NCBI GenBank assembly: GCA_020718265.1
Contig: DYSM01000015.1
Coordinates: forward strand, 1-21,113
DNA from: Draconibacterium orientale
Lineage (GTDB): Bacteria > Bacteroidota > Bacteroidia > Bacteroidales > JAADGE01
Length of the DNA: 21,113 bases
Reading direction: 5' to 3'
How positions within the stretch are numbered: the stretch's first letter is position 1; each line of letters starts with the position of its first letter. The translations under genes were made by a program, and so were the position numbers. Of the stretch, positions 13,325-21,113 are shown piece by piece. The notes below the pieces were generated by a model, which did no database searches, was not told where the DNA came from, and saw only the letters and a list, made by a program, of their open reading frames with translations.

Positions 13325-15889
13325 TTACTCTTTTTGTTTTGTTTCTTCCGCCTGCGTATCTTGTTCTGCTGCGATTTCTGTTTTTTGAATAGAAATATTT
13401 AACGATTTTTTGTCCTCGTTTAACGTAACTTTTATCACATCTCCCTTAGAAACAGAGGCTTCTATAATGACTTCTGCCATTTCGTCCTCAATATATTTTT
13501 GAATTGCGCGTTTGAGCGGACGTGCTCCAAATTTCACATCCAAACCTTTTTCGGCAATAAAATCGCGGGCATCGCTGTTTATTTCAAGCACATAGCCTAA
13601 ATCTTTTACACGTTTGTAAAGTCCGCCAAGTTCTATGTCGATAATTTTGTTAATATCTTCTTTACTCAAACTGTTGAACATTACGACATCGTCTATTCTG
13701 TTTAAGAATTCGGGAGCGAAAGTGCGTTTTAACGCCTTGTTAATGATTGCTTTATTGTTAGCTTCGTCTTCTTTTTGACTTGCTCCGCCAAAACCAACAC
13801 CCGAACCAAAATCTGAAAGTTGTCGCGCGCCGACGTTTGAAGTCATAATCAAAACTGTATTTTTGAAGTCAATACGTCGTCCGAGACTGTCTGTAAGTCG
13901 CCCTTCGTCAAGCACTTGCAGCAATAAGTGAAACACATCCGGATGCGCTTTTTCTATTTCATCAAGCAACACGACTGAATATGGTTTTCTGCGCACTTTT
14001 TCGGTAAGTTGTCCGCCTTCTTCGTATCCGACGTATCCGGGAGGTGCCCCAATGAGGCGCGTGATTGAGAATTTTTCCATGTATTCACTCATGTCAATTC
14101 GAATGAGGGCATCTTCGGTATCAAACATATACTCAGCGAGTTTCTTGGCAAGATGCGTTTTTCCGACGCCGGTCGGACCGAGGAAAATAAATGTTCCGAT
14201 GGGTTTGTTCGGGTCTTTCAATCCGGCACGATTGCGTTGTATTGCTTTTACAATTTTTGCAACGGCTTCGTCTTGTCCGATAATTTTATGTTTCAAATCT
14301 TCGCGCATGTGTAACAAACGCACGGATTCGGCTTGCGCAATTCGCATTGCCGGAATGCCGGTCATCATGGCTATAACTTGCTCAATATCACTTTCGTGTA
14401 CAACTTCTTTGTTCTTAGATAAATCTTGCGACCAACGTCCCTTTTCTTTTTTGAGTGATTCGTTCAACCGTTTTTCCTCGTCGCGCAACGAAGCTGCGGT
14501 TTCAAATTCCTGACGAGAAACAGAAAGGTCTTTTTCTTTTCGAATTTTATCTAAATCTTCTTCTAACTGAGCGATTTTTTCGGGAACTTTCAAATTTGTG
14601 ATGTGTACGCGCGAACCGGCTTCGTCTAAAGCATCAATGGCTTTGTCGGGCAAATGTCGGTCGCTGATGTAGCGTTCCGTGAGTTTTACGCACGCATCAA
14701 GTGCTTCGGGCGTGTAAAGTACGTTGTGAAATTCTTCGTAACGTTCTTTGATATTTTGCAAAATAACTCGTGTGTCGTCCACGGAAGTCGGATCGACAAT
14801 CACTTTTTGGAAACGACGTTCGAGTGCGCCGTCTTTTTCAATATGTTGGCGATATTCGTCCAACGTTGTGGCTCCGATGCACTGAACTTCGCCGCGTGCC
14901 AGAGCGGGTTTCAGCATGTTGGACGCATCCAAAGAACCGCTTGCGCCGCCGGCACCTATGATTGTATGAATTTCATCAATAAACAAAATAACGTCGGCAT
15001 TGTTCTGTAACTCGTTGATTATGGCTTTCATACGCTCTTCAAATTGTCCGCGATATTTTGTGCCGGCAACAACCGAAGCCATATCTAAGGTAACAATGCG
15101 TTTGTTGAACAACACACGCGACACTTTATTTTCGATAATTTTTATAGCCAAACCTTCGACAATTGCAGATTTTCCGACGCCGGGCTCACCTATTAATACC
15201 GGATTATTTTTCTTTCGACGGCTCAAAACCTGTATCAAACGTTCAATTTCAATTTCGCGCCCGACAATCGGGTCGAGCTTGCCTTCGATGGCGGCGTGTG
15301 TTAAATCTACACCGAAATTGTCAAGTACGGGCGTGCGCGAATCCGATTTTCGACTGCCTTTTACGTCGTCATCGTAATCATCTTCATCCTCGTAATCATC
15401 TTCGTCGTCGAAATCATCTTCGTCATCGTCCAAATTTTTTCCGGCTTTGTTCAAAATATCCGAAGCAAAAATACTGCGCACTTTTTCATACGGCAAGCCT
15501 TCTTGAGTAAAAATTTTAGACACAATTCCGGTAGATTCTTTCAAAATAGCAAGAATCAAATGGTCGGGTGTAATTTGCGATTCGTCTAAGGATTTCGCTT
15601 CCAATTCCAATAATTTCATCACACGCTCGGCAGATTTCAGCAACGGCAAGTTGAAAACATCGTCTTCCTGCAAAGCTTCGTCGGAGCGAATTTTATTTTC
15701 AATAGACTTCTTTATCGAATTGATATCTAAGCCCTTATCTTTTACGATTTCAAAAAATTTTGCAGAACCTTCGCGCAACGCGCCCAAGAAAAAATGTTCG
15801 GGTCCAAGGTAATCGTTACCAAGTCGAATCGCTTCTTCCTTGCTGTATTTGAAGGTTTTCTGTAATGCGGCGGTTTGTTTTATGCTCAT
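13325..15889 (-). CDS. clpC: ATP-dependent Clp protease ATP-binding subunit ClpC
   Basis: ClpC is an AAA+ unfoldase that feeds substrates to ClpP. The 854-residue protein has a double Clp N-domain (about 1-145), a very acidic linker (154-175, 19 of 22 residues Asp or Glu), AAA domain 1 with Walker A GEPGVGKS at 234-241 and Walker B ILFIDEIHT, a UVR-type segment near 456-481 (SVSRQEFETAASLRDEEKR), and AAA domain 2 with Walker A GPTGVGKT at 571-578 and Walker B VVLLDEIEKAHPD. The loop GSGVGFGG (VGF at 698-700) is the expected ClpP-docking tripeptide, so it should be a protease partner and not a free disaggregase such as ClpB. It is first in the operon clpC-pepT-secA, behind a good -7 element. 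The C-terminal tail is charged and Gln-rich. No clpP is in the window. Confidence 0.97.
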   Translation of the reverse strand: MSIKQTAALQKTFKYSKEEAIRLGNDYLGPEHFFLGALREGSAKFFEIVKDKGLDINSIKKSIENKIRSDEALQEDDVFNLPLLKSAERVMKLLELEAKSLDESQITPDHLILAILKESTGIVSKIFTQEGLPYEKVRSIFASDILNKAGKNLDDDEDDFDDEDDYEDEDDYDDDVKGSRKSDSRTPVLDNFGVDLTHAAIEGKLDPIVGREIEIERLIQVLSRRKKNNPVLIGEPGVGKSAIVEGLAIKIIENKVSRVLFNKRIVTLDMASVVAGTKYRGQFEERMKAIINELQNNADVILFIDEIHTIIGAGGASGSLDASNMLKPALARGEVQCIGATTLDEYRQHIEKDGALERRFQKVIVDPTSVDDTRVILQNIKERYEEFHNVLYTPEALDACVKLTERYISDRHLPDKAIDALDEAGSRVHITNLKVPEKIAQLEEDLDKIRKEKDLSVSRQEFETAASLRDEEKRLNESLKKEKGRWSQDLSKNKEVVHESDIEQVIAMMTGIPAMRIAQAESVRLLHMREDLKHKIIGQDEAVAKIVKAIQRNRAGLKDPNKPIGTFIFLGPTGVGKTHLAKKLAEYMFDTEDALIRIDMSEYMEKFSITRLIGAPPGYVGYEEGGQLTEKVRRKPYSVVLLDEIEKAHPDVFHLLLQVLDEGRLTDSLGRRIDFKNTVLIMTSNVGARQLSDFGSGVGFGGASQKEDEANNKAIINKALKRTFAPEFLNRIDDVVMFNSLSKEDINKIIDIELGGLYKRVKDLGYVLEINSDARDFIAEKGLDVKFGARPLKRAIQKYIEDEMAEVIIEASVSKGDVIKVTLNEDKKSLNISIQKTEIAAEQDTQAEETKQKE

Positions 15890-15953
15890 ATTTACCGTAT
15901 TTCGTTTGAGCCCATTCGGGTTTTTTTATGAAAAAACTGTAATTTTCAACTCA

Positions 15954-15961
15954 CAAAGTTA
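15954..15961 (-). promoter_or_regulatory. -7 element of the clpC-pepT-secA operon promoter
   Basis: On the minus strand TAACTTTG matches TAnnTTTG in full. It lies 64 bases upstream of the clpC start and 51 bases after the ung stop. The -33 region is T-rich without a clear TTG. No heat-shock operator (CIRCE or CtsR type) was seen. Confidence 0.5.
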
Positions 15962-16012
15962 AAAAGAATTTTGTAAAAATTGTTTAAAAATTGAAATGTT
16001 TGCATAATTCGG

Positions 16013-16678
16013 CTACCAATCTATCGGTTTCAAGCCTTTTGAGGTCAGAAATTCATTAGTTTTACTAAAATGTTTATTGCCAAAAAAGCCACGATGCACC
16101 GAAAACGGCGACGGATGCGCCGATTCTAATACAAGGTGTTTGGATTTGTCGATGCTTGCGCCTTTTTTTTGCGCGTACGCACCCCAAAGCAAAAATACGA
16201 GATTTTCTTTTCGGTCGGAAAGTGCCTGAATCACAGCATCCGTGAACGTTTCCCAACCCATGCCTTGATGCGAACCCGGGGTAGAAGCCCGAACGGTAAG
16301 CGTTGCGTTCAGCAAAAGCACGCCTTGCTTTGCCCAGCGCAAAAGATTTCCGTCAGCCGGCGGTACGATTCCCAAATCCGACTGAATTTCTTTGTAAATA
16401 TTTTGGAGCGAAGGCGGCAATTTCACGCCTGACTGCACCGAAAAACTCAGCCCGTGCGCTTGTCCCGCGCCGTGATAAGGGTCTTGACCGAGTAAAACGA
16501 CCTTCACATCGTCGAATTTACACGCATCGAACGCCGCAAAAATTTCAGCACCTTTCGGATAAACCGTTTGCATAGCATATTCCGATTTTACAAATTCGAT
16601 GAGGTTGCCAAAGTAAGGTTTCCCAAATTCGTGATTCAAGATATTTTTCCAAGAATTTTCAATATTAACTTCAGACAT
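16013..16678 (-). CDS. ung: Uracil-DNA glycosylase, family 1
   Basis: Ung removes uracil from DNA to start base-excision repair. The 221-residue protein has all family-1 motifs: GQDPYHGAGQAHGLSFSV from residue 64 (catalytic Asp66), LLLNATLTVR with the uracil-binding Asn124, STPGSHQGMGWETFTD, and the leucine-loop motif HPSPFSVHRG at 188-197 with His188. The start ATG at 16678 leaves the usual short N-terminal extension. It is divergent from gyrA across a 182-base intergenic region and is followed on the same strand by the clpC operon, which has its own promoter. No clear terminator was found between ung and clpC, so some read-through is possible. Confidence 0.97.
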   Translation of the reverse strand: MSEVNIENSWKNILNHEFGKPYFGNLIEFVKSEYAMQTVYPKGAEIFAAFDACKFDDVKVVLLGQDPYHGAGQAHGLSFSVQSGVKLPPSLQNIYKEIQSDLGIVPPADGNLLRWAKQGVLLLNATLTVRASTPGSHQGMGWETFTDAVIQALSDRKENLVFLLWGAYAQKKGASIDKSKHLVLESAHPSPFSVHRGFFGNKHFSKTNEFLTSKGLKPIDW

Positions 16679-16708
16679 ATTTCATTTTTTTTAAACAGAT
16701 AAACTTAG

Positions 16709-16716
16709 TATCTTTG
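16709..16716 (+). promoter_or_regulatory. -7 element of a gyrA promoter
   Basis: TATCTTTG followed by CACG matches TAnnTTTG exactly. It would give a leader of roughly 135 bases before the gyrA ATG. A second, weaker box TAATTTAG at 16818-16825 is closer to the gene. The same 182-base region must also hold the divergent ung promoter, for which I could not choose one candidate. Confidence 0.55.
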
Positions 16717-16860
16717 CACGTTACAAATTATTTTGCAAACATAATAAGAACGCCCCGAATTTGTACGAATGTTGAAAACTATTGAAAAAATGGTTTCACT
16801 ATGTTGCGAAAAATGTATAATTTAGCGGGTTGAAATTTATAAAGAGAAGTTTTTTAGCGT

Positions 16861-19446
16861 ATGTCAGATCAAGAACGTATTATTCCTGTTAATATTGAAA
16901 ATGAAATGAAGACGGCTTACATCGATTATTCGATGTCCGTAATTGTTTCGCGTGCATTGCCCGACGTGAGAGACGGCTTAAAACCTGTGCATCGCCGCGT
17001 ATTGTTCGGAATGAAAGATTTAGGACTCAGCCCGGGCAAAGCATACAAGAAATCCGCCAGAATCGTGGGCGAAGTGCTCGGTAAATATCACCCGCACGGC
17101 GACAGTTCCGTGTATATGACCATGGTGCGTTTGGCGCAAGATTGGTCAATGCGTTATCCGTTGGTGGAAGGACAGGGAAACTTTGGTTCCGTGGACGGCG
17201 ACCCGCCGGCTGCTATGCGTTACACCGAAGCGCGTTTGCAAAAAATTGCCGAAGATTTATTGATGGATTTGGACAAAGAAACCGTTGATTTTCAGCTCAA
17301 CTTCGACGATACTTTGGAAGAACCGACTGTAATGCCGTCGCGTATTCCGAATTTGCTCATCAACGGAGCGTCCGGAATTGCCGTTGGTATGGCTACAAAT
17401 ATGGCACCGCACAATTTGGGCGATACGATTAAAGCTATAATTGCTTATATCGAAAACAAAGACATTGATATTGAAGATCTTATAAAAATAATAAAAGCAC
17501 CCGATTTTCCAACCGGCGCAACCATTTACGGTTACGAAGGCGTAAAAGAAGGCTACCGAACCGGACACGGACGCATTGTATTGCGTGCAAAATCGCACAT
17601 TGAAGTTACCGATTCCGGACGTGAAAAAATTATAGTTTCTGAAATTCCGTATCAAGTAAACAAAGCTGAACTTATTAAAAAAGTTGCCGATTTAGTCAAT
17701 GAAAAAAAAATTGACGGAATTTCGTACGCCAACGACGAATCTGACCGAACCGGAATGCGCATCGTTTTCGTTGTAAAACGAGAAGCATCGGCAAACGTGG
17801 TTTTGAACCAACTTTACAAACAAACCGCGCTTCAAAGTTCATTCAGTGTAAATAATATTGCCCTCGTAAAAGGACGACCGAGATTGTTGAATCTCAAAGA
17901 GTTAATTCATTATTTTGTCGAACACAGGCACGATGTTGTTCTGAGACGCACACGCTACGAACTTCGCAAAGCCGAAGAACGCGCGCATATTCTGAAAGGT
18001 TTACTTATTGCACTCGACCATTTAGATCAAGTCATTGCGCTTATTCGCGCCTCAAAAACGCCACAGGAAGCCAAAGAAGGTTTGATGAGCACGTTTGAAT
18101 TGAGCGAGTTACAATCGCAAGCAATTCTCGACATGCGTTTACAAAAACTTACAGGTCTCGAACGCGATAAAATTAAAGAAGAATACGACGAGCTCATGAA
18201 ATTAATCAACCATTTGAACGAAATCTTGGCAAACGAAGACCTTCGGATGGAAATAATTAAGAACGAACTGATTGAAATTCAGGAACGTTATCCCGACAAA
18301 CGTCGTACGGACATCGTCTATGCTTCTTCCGAATTTAATCCCGAAGATTTTTATGCAGACGAAGAAGTTGCGATTACAATTTCTAATTTAGGTTACATCA
18401 AACGCACGGTTCTCACAGAATTTAAAACACAAAATCGTGGCGGACGCGGCTCAAAAGGCACTTCAACCCGCGATGAAGATTTCCTGCGACACCTTTATAT
18501 AGCAACCATGCACAACTGGCTGCTGTTTTTTACTGAAAAAGGAAGATGTTACTGGCTGAAAGTGTACGACATACCCGAAGGCAGCAAAACTTCAAAGGGT
18601 AGGGCGATTCAAAATATGATAAACATCGAACCCGACGACCATGTAAAAGCTTACATGAAAGTGCGCACGCTCGACGACGAAGAATATTTGAAAAGTCGCT
18701 ATATCATGTTCTTCACAAAACACGGTATCGTCAAGAAAACTTCGCTCGAAGCATACTCACGTCCGCGCACGAACGGAATTGTTGCAATCACAATTAACGA
18801 AGGTGACACGCTAATTTCCGCAGCACTCACAAACGGAAACCGCGAAGTCATGATGGCTGCACGCAAAGGCAAAGCCGTACGCTTCCCCGAACGCCTCGTG
18901 CGTCCGATGGGCAGAGGTGCCGCCGGCGTAAAAGGCATCACGCTCGAAGAAGGCGACGAAATGATTGGTGCAATTATCATCAGCGATTCGCAAGAACAAA
19001 CCGTACTTGTTGTTTCTGAAAACGGATACGGAAAACGCTCATTAATAGACGATTACCGTGTAACAAACCGAGGTGCAAAAGGCGTAAAAACCATCAACAT
19101 CACTGAAAAAACAGGCGAACTTATTGCACTAAAAGCCGTTCGCGGAAACGACGATTTGATGATCATCAACCGCTCCGGTTTTACAATTCGCATGGGCGTT
19201 GAAGACATTCGTATTGCCGGACGTGCCACACAAGGCGTGAGACTTATAAACATTACCGAAGGAGACAGAATAGCATCTGTTGCCAGAGTTGATAATACCG
19301 ATGCGCCCGAAGTAATTGTCGATGAAGACGTTATTGACGGAAATACCAATTTGACAACTGAATATCCGATTGATACAGATGATGTAATAATTGAAGACGA
19401 AGATATCATCACGGATGAAGACACCACAGACGATGACGAACAATAA
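16861..19446 (+). CDS. gyrA: DNA gyrase subunit A
   Basis: GyrA cuts and rejoins DNA within the GyrA2B2 gyrase. The 861-residue protein has the catalytic Tyr121 in AAMRYTEARL, the upstream quinolone-determining helix HPHGDSSVYMTMVRLAQ, and a C-terminal DNA-wrapping domain with the GyrA box QNRGGRG at 524-530, which separates gyrase A from topoisomerase IV ParC. In the quinolone region Ser82 (E. coli Ser83) is kept, but the position of E. coli Asp87 is Met86. The tail after about residue 820 is highly acidic (TTDDDEQ at the end). The gene is preceded by a full -7 box at 16709-16716. The secreted TPR gene follows after 53 bases with no terminator between them, so the two are probably cotranscribed. 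Confidence 0.98.
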   Translation: MSDQERIIPVNIENEMKTAYIDYSMSVIVSRALPDVRDGLKPVHRRVLFGMKDLGLSPGKAYKKSARIVGEVLGKYHPHGDSSVYMTMVRLAQDWSMRYPLVEGQGNFGSVDGDPPAAMRYTEARLQKIAEDLLMDLDKETVDFQLNFDDTLEEPTVMPSRIPNLLINGASGIAVGMATNMAPHNLGDTIKAIIAYIENKDIDIEDLIKIIKAPDFPTGATIYGYEGVKEGYRTGHGRIVLRAKSHIEVTDSGREKIIVSEIPYQVNKAELIKKVADLVNEKKIDGISYANDESDRTGMRIVFVVKREASANVVLNQLYKQTALQSSFSVNNIALVKGRPRLLNLKELIHYFVEHRHDVVLRRTRYELRKAEERAHILKGLLIALDHLDQVIALIRASKTPQEAKEGLMSTFELSELQSQAILDMRLQKLTGLERDKIKEEYDELMKLINHLNEILANEDLRMEIIKNELIEIQERYPDKRRTDIVYASSEFNPEDFYADEEVAITISNLGYIKRTVLTEFKTQNRGGRGSKGTSTRDEDFLRHLYIATMHNWLLFFTEKGRCYWLKVYDIPEGSKTSKGRAIQNMINIEPDDHVKAYMKVRTLDDEEYLKSRYIMFFTKHGIVKKTSLEAYSRPRTNGIVAITINEGDTLISAALTNGNREVMMAARKGKAVRFPERLVRPMGRGAAGVKGITLEEGDEMIGAIIISDSQEQTVLVVSENGYGKRSLIDDYRVTNRGAKGVKTINITEKTGELIALKAVRGNDDLMIINRSGFTIRMGVEDIRIAGRATQGVRLINITEGDRIASVARVDNTDAPEVIVDEDVIDGNTNLTTEYPIDTDDVIIEDEDIITDEDTTDDDEQ

Positions 19447-19499
19447 TTTTTAACAAAATAAGTTTTTAACATAATAACCATCTTTAAAGAAAAATCAAG

Positions 19500-21002
19500 A
19501 TGAAACATTTATTTTCGATACTGAGCTTATGTCTGATAGTATTCGGATTACATGCTCAAGAGCCGGTAGTAACATGGGACGGCTTAAAAAAACAGAAAGA
19601 AAAAAGCGATGCCTCAATTTTGGATCCCGCAAAAGCTGAGAAATCAGCGACTTGGGCGAAACGTGGAAAATTGTATTACGACATTGCAATGTTTAATTAC
19701 ATTCCGGAATCCTTTATCGGGCTTCCGGCAAGCGGCGGAATACAAAATATTGAATTTTTGGTAGGAACACCTGAAAAAAAAGAGAAAGTATCTGACAAAG
19801 AAGAACTTTGGATTTATCCACAGAAAAAATTGTACATGAAAGACGGTAAATTGGATCGTTGGGAAGAAACAGATTTCATCGACAAAGATGCCCTCAAAAA
19901 GTCGGCAGAAGCATACATCAAAGCAGACGAAAAAGATGTAAAAGGCAAATTCAAGACAAAAGCGACCACAAAAGCCGAAGTCATGGCTGTTCGAAACGCC
20001 GTTTACAACGATGCGCTTGTGATATATGAAGCCAAAGATAATCAAAAAGCTTACGACTTGATGTTACTTTGCGGCAAACTCAGCGATTTTCCGCGCGATG
20101 ATGCCGATACAAGTTTTAATGCTTCAATGCCGTATTACGCTGCCGGAATCGTTGCACGCGATATGAAAAAATACGACGACGCACGCAAACAATTTCAAAT
20201 TTGCGCCGACAGAAAATTTCAAACGGACTTATCATTGCATCACTCAGCCGACACATATTTGTTGCAAGGCGACAGTGCCGCATATATCGCAAAAGTTAAA
20301 GAAAGTTTTGACAAATATCCTGAATCAGAGCAACTTATCATAGATTTGATAAATTACTATATGGATAAAAACGAATCGGAAACAGTTATCAAATACATCA
20401 ATTTGGCAATTGAAAAAAATCCGGAGAATGCTTCGTATTATTCGGCAAAAGGAACAATTTACGACACACAAACCGACGATTTCTTCAAAAAATACAAAGA
20501 AGTAAAAGAATCGGCTTGGGAGTTCAAAAAATTGGCGTTCCAAAACCGATTTGATGCCGCAAAGAAAGCAGAATACGAGAAAAATCAAGCAGATGCGCTG
20601 GTAAAAGCAGGGGAGATGAAAGCAAAAAAAGACGAGGCATTTAAAAACGCAGAGAAGTACTATAAAGAAGCTCTTGCCAAAGATCCGGAATTTTTTAATT
20701 CAATTTACAATCTCGGACGTCTTAATTATCAAGCATTTGAGCAAGAAATGTATGATTCTGATTACGCATTCCGAGCAGATAAAGACAGCGAATCGGCAGA
20801 TAAATTCAAACTTGCGGGCGATGAAAAATTAAAAAAATCGGCTGAATACTTTGAACAAGCTCATAAGATGAAACCGACAGACCGAAATTCAATAGAAATG
20901 CTCAGAAGCATTTATTACAAACTTAAAGATTACGAAAAAGCCAAAGCATACAAACAGAAATTAGACGAATTGCCAAAAGAAAACGAAGGCGGCATCAAAT
21001 AA
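19500..21002 (+). CDS. Secreted tetratricopeptide-repeat protein
   Basis: The 500-residue protein starts with a typical signal peptide (MKHLFSILSLCLIVFGLHA, cleavage before Gln20); the Cys at 11 is not in a lipobox, so it is likely a soluble periplasmic protein. The mature part is helical and Lys/Glu/Ala-rich with several TPR-like units, clearest near 217-240 (YDDARKQFQICADRKF), 297-316 (TVIKYINLAIEKNPENASYY), 384-412 (AEKYYKEALAKDPEFFNSIY) and 447-495 (SAEYFEQAHKMKP, then DYEKAKAYKQKLDELP). A non-TPR block at 60-135 contains Trp-Ile-Tyr-Pro and Trp-Glu-Glu motifs. TPR proteins act as protein-binding scaffolds; the partner is unknown. It lies 53 bases after gyrA with no terminator between, and a strong terminator follows, so gyrA and this gene form a two-gene unit. 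The functional link to gyrase is unclear. Confidence 0.93.
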   Translation: MKHLFSILSLCLIVFGLHAQEPVVTWDGLKKQKEKSDASILDPAKAEKSATWAKRGKLYYDIAMFNYIPESFIGLPASGGIQNIEFLVGTPEKKEKVSDKEELWIYPQKKLYMKDGKLDRWEETDFIDKDALKKSAEAYIKADEKDVKGKFKTKATTKAEVMAVRNAVYNDALVIYEAKDNQKAYDLMLLCGKLSDFPRDDADTSFNASMPYYAAGIVARDMKKYDDARKQFQICADRKFQTDLSLHHSADTYLLQGDSAAYIAKVKESFDKYPESEQLIIDLINYYMDKNESETVIKYINLAIEKNPENASYYSAKGTIYDTQTDDFFKKYKEVKESAWEFKKLAFQNRFDAAKKAEYEKNQADALVKAGEMKAKKDEAFKNAEKYYKEALAKDPEFFNSIYNLGRLNYQAFEQEMYDSDYAFRADKDSESADKFKLAGDEKLKKSAEYFEQAHKMKPTDRNSIEMLRSIYYKLKDYEKAKAYKQKLDELPKENEGGIK

Positions 21003-21005
21003 TTC

Positions 21006-21038
21006 AAATAAAGCAAGATTTTATCTTGCTTTATTTTT
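21006..21038 (+). terminator. Terminator of the gyrA-TPR unit
   Basis: A perfect 14-bp stem (21006-21019 with 21023-21036) around the loop TTT, with the core AAAGCAAGAT/ATCTTGCTTT, runs into TATTTTT. It starts four bases after the TPR stop codon. Confidence 0.92.
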
Positions 21039-21066
21039 AAACCTTCTATTTAACATAATATTAATT

Positions 21067-21113
21067 ATGAGACAAAAGTGTAAACAGTTGATTTTCAGAT
21101 ATTTACAGATTTT
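21067..21113 (+). CDS. Possible start of a further gene, cut by the window end
   Basis: An ATG at 21067 opens a frame that stays open to the last base (MRQKCKQLIFRYLQI). It lies 29 bases after the terminator of the preceding unit. Fifteen codons are too few to show coding character, and no promoter of the local type precedes it, so this is only a possibility. Confidence 0.25.
   Translation, partial: MRQKCKQLIFRYLQI

Noticed and set aside
15907..15928. GAGCCC/GGGTTTTTTT terminator-like sequence on the plus strand before clpC
   Set aside because: The stem is only three to five pairs and there is no plus-strand gene upstream to terminate.
16679..16860. Assigning a specific ung promoter in the divergent region
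   Set aside because: Only near matches (TAATTTG, TAAGTTTA) exist on the minus strand and none has a convincing -33 partner.

Overview
The window looks like a chromosomal segment of a Bacteroidota bacterium, probably of the class Bacteroidia. Evidence for this includes promoter elements of the Bacteroidota type (TAnnTTTG, -33 TTTG), A-rich leaders without clear Shine-Dalgarno sites, a 652-residue GyrB without the proteobacterial insert, a SecA of over 1100 residues with an enlarged middle region, a ClpC with a very acidic linker, and a gyrA followed by a secreted TPR protein. Species cannot be named from the sequence. Most of the content is housekeeping.

Layout. 1-2370: 3' part of a very large beta-rich protein of unknown function (+). 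2451-3275: prohibitin/SPFH membrane protein (+). 3276-3558: intergenic region with a long-range inverted repeat and an attenuator-like set of alternative hairpins just before yjbQ (3559-3975, +). 4153-5001: tandem-domain universal stress protein (+), closed by a UUCG terminator. 5170-7128: gyrB (+), facing a caspase-like protease gene (7391-8143, -), with a bidirectional terminator between them. 8144-8700: gene-free stretch holding a MITE-like element, a candidate promoter and two minus-strand terminators. 8701-15889: tight minus-strand operon clpC-pepT-secA (gaps of 10 and 9 bases). 16013-16678: ung (-). 16861-21002: gyrA and a TPR protein (+), divergent from ung, ending in a strong terminator. 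21067 to the end: possible start of another gene.

How the genes relate. gyrB and gyrA, encoding the two gyrase subunits, flank a minus-strand block for protein quality control and export (ClpC unfoldase, tripeptidase PepT, SecA motor) plus uracil-DNA repair (Ung). The one accessory-looking gene is the stand-alone caspase-like protease.

Most interesting points: (1) a 74-bp element with 14-bp perfect terminal inverted repeats starting GTAA, flanked by an exact 8-bp duplication, whose insertion duplicated the start-codon region of the caspase gene and now separates that gene from its upstream DNA; the ends look like those of an IS66-type element. (2) Mutually exclusive hairpins upstream of yjbQ, the last being a terminator ending 17 bases before the start codon. 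(3) The orphan caspase itself. No CRISPR array, tRNA, rRNA, prophage or complete multi-gene defence system was seen.
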